In this document: one piece after another, positions 1-5,128 of the stretch
Numbering within the stretch: the stretch's first letter is position 1
Layout: every line of letters begins with the position of its first letter
Source: an uncultured Pirellulaceae bacterium
GTDB lineage: Bacteria; Planctomycetota; Planctomycetia; Pirellulales; Pirellulaceae
Length of the DNA: 5,128 nt
Assembly: GCA_934255105.1 (NCBI GenBank)
Contig: CAKQNH010000425.1
Location: forward strand, 1-5,128
Direction: 5' to 3'
Position numbers and translations under genes: made by a program
Notes under the pieces: model-generated
Databases searched by the model: none
What the model was told of the DNA's origin: nothing
What the model saw: the letters and a program-made list of their open reading frames with translations, nothing else

Positions 1-100
1 TGGGGCAACTGCTCTACGGTCTAGCGGTTGGGACAACTGCTCTACGTTCTAGCAGTTGGGACAACTGCTCTACGTTCTAGCAGTTGGGACAACTGCTAGA
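1..100. repeat. 28-bp tandem repeat array with inverted arms (array end; left side cut by window)
   Basis: About 3.5 head-to-tail copies of a 28-bp unit: a diverged copy at 1-27, two identical copies at 28-55 and 56-83, and a partial copy from 84 to about 97. Each unit carries the 8-bp arms CAACTGCT and AGCAGTTG. The arms alternate between a 9-base spacer (CTACGTTCT) and a 3-base spacer (GGA), so 8+9+8+3 gives the 28-bp period. The copy at 1-27 differs from the consensus at three positions, and one of these changes an arm pair from T-A to T-G, which still pairs as a wobble in RNA. The period is not a multiple of three and no ORF follows it. There are no unique spacers, so this is not a CRISPR array. 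It probably extends beyond the window. Function unknown; an extragenic palindromic-type repeat is the closest class. Confidence 0.9.
76..100 (-). terminator. Perfect 11-bp hairpin just after murQ; possible transcript-end structure
   Basis: Bases 76-86 and 90-100 are perfect reverse complements (TCTAGCAGTTG / CAACTGCTAGA) around a 3-base loop at 87-89. On the murQ strand the stem begins 10 bases after the TAG stop, where an intrinsic terminator would sit. It is the longest stem in the array because the final partial unit carries AGA after the arm, which extends pairing by three bases. No T-tract follows on either strand, so it is not a canonical Rho-independent terminator. It could instead protect the mRNA 3' end or simply be a repeat-derived palindrome. 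Confidence 0.35.
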
Positions 101-110
101 CCTTCTCTCC

Positions 111-1019
111 CTACCCGCCGAGCGCTGCACGCAATTTACCATCGGCTTGTTTGAGTCGCTCGCGAGCCACCACCGGCGAAACTTGTCCTAGCTCCACAAC
201 GATAGCGGTCTTCACCTCGCCGTCGCTGAGCTGTAGCAACTCCGCCGCCCGCGCATCAGACACCTCGGTAATGGCTTGCACGATGCGGATGCTACGAACC
301 TTGAGTTTTTGGTTCGAGGCGCGCAGGTCGACCATCAAATTGCCATAGGTTTTGCCCAGTTTGATCATCGTGGCGGTAGTCAGCATGTTCAGCACCAGTT
401 TGGTCGCAGTGCCCGCTTTGAGTCGAGTAGACCCGCTGACGACCTCTGGGCCTACGATGGGGGCAATCATAATCTGTGCGCTTTTGGCCATTTCCGACTG
501 GGCGTTACAAGCCAGTCCGATAGTCGCCGCGCCAATCGAACGCGCATAATCCAGCGCGGAGATGACATAGGGCGTTCGGCCACTGGTGGCAATGCCGACC
601 AACACATCTCGTTCAGATAGGCTATGTGCGCGCAAGTCATCAATGGCCAACTGCCGATTATCCTCCGCACCTTCAATGGCATTGGTCAGCGCTTCGCGGC
701 CGCCGGCGATAATGCCGACGACCATTTGTGGCGGGGTATTAAAGGTAGGGGGACATTCTGAAGCGTCCAGCACGCCCAGTCGTCCGGAGGTTCCAGCACC
801 GATGTAAAGCAGTCGTCCGCCGCTGGCCAAGCGCTGGGTAATGACATCGATAGCCGCTGCGATCGGTTCGCGCTCGGCCGCAACCGCGTGCGCCACCCGT
901 TGATCTTCGCGATTGATCAGATCGACCATCTCAAGGGTTGATAAAGCATCGATATTGGCCGAGTTTTCATTGCGCAACTCGGTTGTCATGGCGGAGTGAT
1001 CGGCAGAGGGGACGTTCAA
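111..1019 (-). CDS. murQ: N-acetylmuramic acid 6-phosphate etherase (MurQ)
   Basis: Cytoplasmic enzyme of cell-wall sugar recycling. It cleaves the D-lactyl ether of MurNAc-6-phosphate to give GlcNAc-6-phosphate and D-lactate. The 302-aa length matches the family (about 300). Visible hallmarks are LSTLEM near residue 26, the sugar-phosphate-binding SIS core (GAGTSGRLG at 74-82, ATSGRTPYV at 144-152), DASECPPT at 85-92, EGAED at 116-120 and [16 protein letters not shown] at 196-211. E88 and E119 align, from memory, with catalytic E. coli Glu83 and Glu114, so the enzyme should be active. The longest start is TTG at 1019. An ATG at 989 (residue 11) gives MTTELRN, and MurQ homologues usually carry a similar TTExRN motif near the N-terminus. 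Neither start has a clear Shine-Dalgarno. The gene is divergent from an SSS symporter. The assignment is secure; the start is not. Confidence 0.96.
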   Translation of the reverse strand: MNVPSADHSAMTTELRNENSANIDALSTLEMVDLINREDQRVAHAVAAEREPIAAAIDVITQRLASGGRLLYIGAGTSGRLGVLDASECPPTFNTPPQMVVGIIAGGREALTNAIEGAEDNRQLAIDDLRAHSLSERDVLVGIATSGRTPYVISALDYARSIGAATIGLACNAQSEMAKSAQIMIAPIVGPEVVSGSTRLKAGTATKLVLNMLTTATMIKLGKTYGNLMVDLRASNQKLKVRSIRIVQAITEVSDARAAELLQLSDGEVKTAIVVELGQVSPVVARERLKQADGKLRAALGG

Positions 1020-1063
1020 GAGGCGTTACCGTTGAGCTAGTGGTTAAGGCAGAACTTCGCCCC

Positions 1064-1069
1064 ATTTTA
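1064..1069 (-). promoter_or_regulatory. Candidate -10 element for murQ
   Basis: On the minus strand the divergent intergenic region contains TAAAAT, which matches five of six bases of the sigma-70 -10 consensus and would start transcription about 35-40 bases before the TTG start. No convincing -35 hexamer sits 16-18 bases further upstream. It is an AT-rich spot in otherwise GC-rich DNA, so this is a weak prediction by eye. Confidence 0.22.
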
Positions 1070-1081
1070 CACATGCAAAGG

Positions 1082-1110
1082 CTGTCGCCTATCGCCCCGT
1101 CTGCTAGTAT
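1082..1110 (+). promoter_or_regulatory. Candidate extended -10 promoter for the symporter-helicase pair
   Basis: TGCTAGTAT at 1102-1110 fits an extended -10 (TG, one base, then TAGTAT with four of six consensus bases). The -35 position 17 bases upstream, CTGTCG at 1082-1087, matches only three of six, which is typical when an extended -10 is present. Transcription would start near 1117, leaving a leader of about 40 bases before the ATG at 1159. Prediction by eye only. Confidence 0.28.
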
Positions 1111-1148
1111 GGGCACTATTGAGCGCCACCCCCTTCAGTGACCCCAGC

Positions 1149-1155
1149 GGAGAGA
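1149..1155 (+). promoter_or_regulatory. Shine-Dalgarno that selects the symporter start
   Basis: GGAGAGA lies just before the ATG at 1159, with GGAG six bases from the start codon. The alternative in-frame GTG at 1138 lies upstream of this site and has no purine-rich sequence before it. This favours ATG 1159 as the true start. Confidence 0.6.
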
Positions 1156-1158
1156 TTC

Positions 1159-2652
1159 ATGCCGTCTGCCATCGGCACCGTAGATTTAATTGTCTTGATT
1201 GTCGCTGTCGGCAGTTCGATCGCATTGGGGCTCTATCTGAGCGGCAAGAACACGTCGGTCGAATCCTACCTGTTGGGTGATCGGAATTTGCCTTGGTGGG
1301 CAATTCTCGGATCGATTGTGGCCACGGAGACGAGCACGGCTACCGTGCTGTCGGTGCCGGGGGAAGGCTATGGCCCGACCGGTATGCGATTTTTACAAAT
1401 GGCCATGGGTTACATTTGTGGTCGCTGGATCGTGGTACAAGTGCTGTTGCCGCTCTATTTTCGTGGCAGCCTGTCGAGCGCTTACGAGGTGCTAGGTCTG
1501 CGGTTTGGAGAACGAGCCAAGAGAATAGCTTCGTTGATCTTCTTGGTAGCACGCAATTTAGGGGATGGGTTGAGACTCTTCCTAGCGGCCAGCGTGCTGC
1601 AAATACTGGTCGGCTGGCCTCTACCACTGAGCGCCATCGTGGTGGGTACCGTAACGATCATCTACACCTATTTCGGTGGTATGCGGTCGGTCGTGTGGAA
1701 CGATTGCATCCAGTTCGTGATCTACATGCTGGGAGGAGTTGCCAGCGTCTTTGTGATCGTCGCCAACATCCCCGGTGGCTGGACGACTCTGTGGGAGTTC
1801 TGCGAGGCCAACCAGAAGCTGCAAGTCTTCGACTTCGATTGGAACGCTAAGTACAGCTTTTGGGGTGGCGTATTCGGCGGCGCGTTTTTGACCATCGGCA
1901 CACACGGCACAGATCAGATGATGGTCCAGCGCTACTTGAGCGCTCGTAGTCAGCGGGATGCAGCCCGCGCGCTGTTGGCCAGCGGATTCGTGGTGTTGGC
2001 GCAGTTTGCTCTGTTCCTGTTCATCGGCATCCAGTTGGCCGCCTATTATTCGCACGCAGCGGTGACAGATGTGCCCGAGAAGGCGGATCAAGTTTTTGCA
2101 CACTTCATCATCCACGTGTTTCCCAAAAACACCGGCTTGGTCGGCCTGATGCTGGCCGCTATCATGGCCGCTGCTATGTCGACTCTGTCCAGCTCGCTCA
2201 ACTCGTCAGCCTCTGCGGTGATCAACGACTTCGTCATTCCCATCCGCAGACGGGCGCACCGCGAGCTACAGCCAGCCCAGTTGCTCGCGCAGACGCGTTA
2301 CTTGGCGATCGCTTTTGGGGTACTGCAGATTGCGATTGGCATGTCCGCACAAAACTTTGGCGACACGGTGGTGAGCAATGCGTTGCGGATCGCGGGGTTT
2401 TCGTCCGGGTTGATCTTGGGCTTATTCGCCTTGGGCATCATGACTCGCCGCGTGGGCCAACTGGCCGCCTTGATCGGCTGTGCCGGCGGTTTTGCAGTTC
2501 TGTCGATTGCGCAGTTTGTCGCACCATATTACGACTGGGTTATCTCCGTGCCGTGGCTAGCGCTGACCGGTGCCGCGAGCACCTTTGCGCTGGGCTATCT
2601 GGCTTCGTGGATCGTGCCCGGCGATCTAGAGATAGGCACCGAGACCCAATGA
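1159..2652 (+). CDS. Sodium:solute symporter, SSS/SLC5 family
   Basis: Inner-membrane secondary transporter expected to couple solute uptake to sodium entry. The 497-aa protein is highly hydrophobic with about 13 membrane segments by eye. Examples are residues 7-27, 46-68, 76-100, 156-172, 182-203, 271-297, 325-345, 379-396, 408-427, 433-455 and 463-485. Family features include the early SYLLGDRNLPWW stretch (36-47), YFGGMRSVVWNDCIQF (171-186) and AAAMSTLSSSLNSSAS (337-352). S341/T342 in the last correspond, as recalled, to sodium-site residues Ser340/Thr341 of E. coli PutP. An in-frame GTG at 1138 would add seven residues, but the Shine-Dalgarno at 1149-1155 supports ATG 1159. Its neighbour is divergent murQ, which makes a cell-wall sugar a plausible substrate, though SSS specificity cannot be deduced from sequence alone. 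The stop overlaps the start of the helicase gene by four bases. Confidence 0.93.
   Translation: MPSAIGTVDLIVLIVAVGSSIALGLYLSGKNTSVESYLLGDRNLPWWAILGSIVATETSTATVLSVPGEGYGPTGMRFLQMAMGYICGRWIVVQVLLPLYFRGSLSSAYEVLGLRFGERAKRIASLIFLVARNLGDGLRLFLAASVLQILVGWPLPLSAIVVGTVTIIYTYFGGMRSVVWNDCIQFVIYMLGGVASVFVIVANIPGGWTTLWEFCEANQKLQVFDFDWNAKYSFWGGVFGGAFLTIGTHGTDQMMVQRYLSARSQRDAARALLASGFVVLAQFALFLFIGIQLAAYYSHAAVTDVPEKADQVFAHFIIHVFPKNTGLVGLMLAAIMAAAMSTLSSSLNSSASAVINDFVIPIRRRAHRELQPAQLLAQTRYLAIAFGVLQIAIGMSAQNFGDTVVSNALRIAGFSSGLILGLFALGIMTRRVGQLAALIGCAGGFAVLSIAQFVAPYYDWVISVPWLALTGAASTFALGYLASWIVPGDLEIGTETQ
2649..2652 (+). promoter_or_regulatory. ATGA stop/start overlap (translational coupling)
   Basis: The symporter ends CAA TGA at 2647-2652 and the helicase begins ATG AGT at 2649, so the stop and start share ATGA. 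No strong Shine-Dalgarno precedes it; the nearest purines are GAGA around 2641-2644. This arrangement usually means terminating ribosomes restart on the second gene, linking the two protein levels. Confidence 0.75.
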
Positions 2653-4535
2653 GTTTTTCACATGATGCCTATTTTTCTCAGATGCAGCGTTGGTTGGCCA
2701 TGGAGGGGGAAGCGGAGCGCCAGCGCATGGCTGATCGCCGCCAGCTTCAACGCAGCGGCGATGCCGAGCGGACCGGCGAGACGATCGTCAACTTGCAGCT
2801 ATCGGATCATCGCACCGGGTTGGCCGGCCGCTTGCTGCTCGACTTAGTCAAAGCAAATTCAGATCGTTTGCCGATGAATCGCCTCAAAGTCGGCTCGCCT
2901 GTCGTCCTGTCCGACAATGGCGATCCGAGCGATGATGGGGTGCCGGGAGTCATCAGCCGCCGCACGTCGAACACGATTCAGATCGCCGTGGATCGCTGGC
3001 CTGAGTCCGATCGATTTCGGCTCGACCTGTCTCCCGACGAGAGCACGCGTCGGCGGCAATTGTCCGCCATGGCTGCAGTCCGCAAACTGACGGGGGCTTC
3101 CGGTCGCTTGCGAGACTGTCTGCTGGGCGAACAGTCGCCACGCTTCCACCAGCCTCCCAAGATCGACTTCGCCAGCGAACTCAACCCACCGCAGCAAGCC
3201 GCCGTGCGGTTCGCCCTGTCGGCCCGCGATGTGGCCATTATCCACGGCCCCCCCGGCACCGGCAAAACCACCACGCTGTCAGAGGTGATCTATCAAGCCG
3301 TACAAATGGGCCAACGCGTGCTGGCCTGTGCGCCAAGCAATACGGCCGTTGATAACCTGCTCGAACGCTTGGTAGCGCGCATGCCCAATGTCGTCCGCGT
3401 GGGACATCCTGCGCGAGTCTTCGAAGCCTTGCGTGGCCATACGCTCGATGAATTGGTGGAAGCTGATCGCATGAGCCACGTGGTGCGCGAAATGTGGCGC
3501 GATATCGACAAATTGATGCAGGCTGCTGCCAAACCATCGCGATCGCGCGACGCCAATCGCGAACGCGGCGAACTGTATGCTGAAGCGGGGCGTTTGAAAC
3601 ACGAAGCTCGGGCGCTGGAACGCAATACAATTCGCAGCATCATTGACTCGGCCGATGTCATCTGCACGACGACCACCATCGATGACGATCTACTCAGCGA
3701 TCGCCGGTTCGATCTAGTCGTAGTCGATGAAGCCTGCCAGTGTACCGAACCGACGATCTGGCAAGCCATGTTGCGCGCAGATCGCTTGATTCTGGCGGGC
3801 GATCATTGCCAATTGCCCCCGACCGTGGTCTCCACTGAAGCGGCACAAGAAGGTTTCTCGCGCAGTACTATGGAACGCCTGATCGAGGATTTCGACCAGC
3901 AGGTGTACCAACGTTTGGTGGTGCAGTATCGCATGCACGAAACCATTATGAACTTCTCCAGCGAACAGTTTTACGATGGCCAGTTGATCGCCGACGCATC
4001 GGTCAAATCCCATACGCTGGCCGATCTGGTCGACCAAAAGGAATTGGCTGGCCAGTTGCCGATCATTGAATTCTGGGACACCGCGGGTGCCGAGTGGTAC
4101 GAGGAACTCGAACGCCATGGCCAGAGCAAATGCAATCCACGCGAGGCCACGTGGGTTATTCAGCAGGTGCAACAGTTGCTGGATTTGGGGCTCGACCCCG
4201 GCCAGATAGCGGTCATTGCACCCTACGCGGCCCAAGTTCGGCTGTTGCGCAATCGATTGCAAGTGGAGGGGTTGGAGATCGACACCGTCGATGGATTCCA
4301 GGGTCGCGAGAAAGAAGCTGTCGTGCTCTGCTTCGTGCGCAGCAATACTATTAGCGAGATTGGGTTTCTAGCCGATACGCGCCGCACCAACGTGGCGCTG
4401 ACTCGTGCCAAGCGATTGTTGCGAGTCATCGGAGACAGTGCCACCTTGGCTATTCATCCATTTTATGGCGAGCTGATCGACTATTTTGAACTGCATGACG
4501 CCTATCACAGCGTCTGGGAACTGGGCGATATGTGA
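2649..4535 (+). CDS. SF1B DNA/RNA helicase, Upf1/IGHMBP2-like
   Basis: ATP-dependent nucleic-acid helicase of 628 aa. The family translocates 5'-3'; the substrate here is unknown. All core motifs are intact: Q motif LNPPQQAAV (178-186), Walker A GPPGTGKTT (200-208, K206), Ia CAPSNTAVDNL (227-237), II VVVDEACQ (357-364), III AGDHCQLPP (383-391), IV QYRMHETIMNF (426-436), V TVDGFQGREKEAVVL (546-560) and VI NVALTRAK (581-588, R586). A charged N-terminal part (about 1-140), with SDHRTGLAGRLL at 52-63, resembles the beta-barrel region of human IGHMBP2. A helical stalk lies near 275-330. The R3H and zinc-finger domains of the human protein are absent. The ATG at 2649 overlaps the symporter stop (ATGA), and upstream purines are weak, so reinitiation is likely. 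The frame stays open upstream to 2553, but that part lies inside the symporter. The reason for pairing with a transporter is unclear. Confidence 0.94.
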   Translation: MSFSHDAYFSQMQRWLAMEGEAERQRMADRRQLQRSGDAERTGETIVNLQLSDHRTGLAGRLLLDLVKANSDRLPMNRLKVGSPVVLSDNGDPSDDGVPGVISRRTSNTIQIAVDRWPESDRFRLDLSPDESTRRRQLSAMAAVRKLTGASGRLRDCLLGEQSPRFHQPPKIDFASELNPPQQAAVRFALSARDVAIIHGPPGTGKTTTLSEVIYQAVQMGQRVLACAPSNTAVDNLLERLVARMPNVVRVGHPARVFEALRGHTLDELVEADRMSHVVREMWRDIDKLMQAAAKPSRSRDANRERGELYAEAGRLKHEARALERNTIRSIIDSADVICTTTTIDDDLLSDRRFDLVVVDEACQCTEPTIWQAMLRADRLILAGDHCQLPPTVVSTEAAQEGFSRSTMERLIEDFDQQVYQRLVVQYRMHETIMNFSSEQFYDGQLIADASVKSHTLADLVDQKELAGQLPIIEFWDTAGAEWYEELERHGQSKCNPREATWVIQQVQQLLDLGLDPGQIAVIAPYAAQVRLLRNRLQVEGLEIDTVDGFQGREKEAVVLCFVRSNTISEIGFLADTRRTNVALTRAKRLLRVIGDSATLAIHPFYGELIDYFELHDAYHSVWELGDM

Positions 4536-4572
4536 ACGGCTACGACAGTAATTCTTCTCACGATGCCTATAG

Positions 4573-5128
4573 TTATTTAATCCGTTCGACCAGTTCGACC
4601 AGCGTGCGCAGCATGCGGCCGGTGCCACCTGCGTCCATGAAGTCCTTGGCCGAATCGGCGAAGGCTGGACCGGCAATATCCAAGTGTGCCCAAGGTGTAG
4701 TGCCGACGAATTCCTGCAGGAACTTGGCGGCGGTTATCGCGCCACCCCAGCGACCTTCGCCAACATTTTTGATGTCGGCCACTTTGCTTTGGATCTGCTC
4801 GGCAAACAGATCGTGCATAGGTAGCGGCCAAACCAGTTCGCCAGCTCGCTCGGCGGCCGCTTGCACTTCCGCTTGCCAGTCGCTGTCATTGGACATCAGC
4901 CCGCTGATTTCGGTCCCCAAGGCGACAACACACGCACCGGTAAGCGTAGCCAAGTCGACGATGTGCGACGGGCTTTCATCCAGAGCAACATTCAGCGCAT
5001 CGGCCAAGACCAATCGGCCTTCGGCGTCCGTGTTGTGGATTTCAATCGTTTTGCCGCTGCGCGCGGTCAGCACGTCCCCCAACTTGTAGCTGCTGCCGCT
5101 GATCATGTTCTCGACGAGTCCGATCACA
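4573..5128 (-). CDS. pepA: Leucyl aminopeptidase, M17 family (C-terminal part; start beyond window)
   Basis: Cytosolic two-metal exopeptidase that removes N-terminal residues, leucine preferred, and usually forms hexamers. Only the last 184 codons are present; the gene enters from the right edge and ends at TAA 4573-4575. The M17 signature [14 protein letters not shown] is present (window residues 32-45, counting the codon at 5127-5125 as 1). D34, E36 and R38 match the recalled E. coli metal ligands Asp352 and Glu354 and catalytic Arg356. Further hallmarks are [29 protein letters not shown] and [11 protein letters not shown]. The lysine-containing metal site lies outside the window. The segment [11 protein letters not shown] appears about three residues shorter than in homologues, which have a short Pro-containing insert before ENM. 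The C-terminus has a 9-bp tandem duplication (4585-4602) encoding the LVELVE repeat. The gene is convergent with the helicase, with a 37-bp gap. Confidence 0.95.
   Translation of the reverse strand, partial: VIGLVENMISGSSYKLGDVLTARSGKTIEIHNTDAEGRLVLADALNVALDESPSHIVDLATLTGACVVALGTEISGLMSNDSDWQAEVQAAAERAGELVWPLPMHDLFAEQIQSKVADIKNVGEGRWGGAITAAKFLQEFVGTTPWAHLDIAGPAFADSAKDFMDAGGTGRMLRTLVELVERIK

Noticed and set aside
1..100. CRISPR array
   Set aside because: Units are directly abutting with no variable spacers, and there are no cas genes in the window.
48..110. Small minus-strand gene beginning after the purine-rich GGAGAGAAGG downstream of murQ
   Set aside because: The TTG-initiated frame inside the repeat stops after roughly 16 codons, and the 28-bp period is not divisible by three, so the repeats are not coding.
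1079..1090. AGGC/GCCT inverted repeat in the divergent region as an operator
   Set aside because: Only 4-bp arms, which is expected by chance; no regulator gene is nearby to support it.
1621..2115. Antisense 164-aa reading frame within the symporter gene
   Set aside because: It lies entirely opposite a clearly recognised transporter gene and its composition resembles no known family; a by-product of GC-rich coding.
3714..4262. Antisense 182-aa reading frame within the helicase gene
   Set aside because: It lies opposite intact helicase motifs II-Va, so it is a shadow frame.
4534..4587. Inverted repeat GAACGG / CCGTTC across the helicase-pepA gap as a bidirectional terminator
   Set aside because: Arms are only 6 bp with a 42-base separation and no T-tract; too weak to call. 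The 37-bp gap at 4536-4572 otherwise shows no clear terminator.
4532..5089. Plus-strand 185-aa frame starting GTG at the helicase stop
   Set aside because: Although the GTG overlaps the helicase stop in a coupling-like way, almost all of it is antisense to conserved pepA coding sequence and it is Ser/Ala-rich with no family resemblance.

Overview
This 5.1 kb window is bacterial, densely coded and GC-rich. It holds four protein genes plus the edge of a tandem-repeat array. Protein similarity recalled from memory, weak or absent Shine-Dalgarno sequences on several genes, and the gene mix point to a Planctomycetota member, perhaps Pirellulales-like. That placement is an inference, at roughly 50-60% confidence, because no rRNA or other taxonomic marker is present.

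Layout. Positions 1-100 hold the end of a 28-bp tandem repeat built from 8-bp inverted arms; it probably continues beyond the left edge. Next, on the minus strand, is murQ (N-acetylmuramic acid 6-phosphate etherase), whose stop codon lies 10 bases from the last hairpin of the array. A 139-bp divergent intergenic region (1020-1158) separates murQ from a plus-strand sodium:solute symporter of the SSS/SLC5 family. The symporter stop overlaps the start of a 628-aa SF1B helicase of the Upf1/IGHMBP2 type in an ATGA arrangement, so these two genes form a translationally coupled pair. After a 37-bp convergent gap, the window ends inside a minus-strand M17 leucyl aminopeptidase (pepA), of which only the C-terminal part is visible.

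How they fit together. MurQ removes the lactyl ether from MurNAc-6-phosphate during cell-wall sugar salvage. A divergently transcribed SSS transporter is a reasonable candidate for importing a muropeptide sugar or related substrate, but its specificity cannot be read from the sequence. The helicase has no obvious metabolic link to the transporter despite the overlap. Its resemblance to the human IGHMBP2 helicase core is strong from motif Q through the C-terminus. PepA looks like an ordinary housekeeping peptidase, apart from a locally shortened loop.

I found no mobile element, CRISPR array, tRNA, rRNA or defence island. The least explained items are the hairpin repeat array, the symporter-helicase coupling and the shortened PepA segment.
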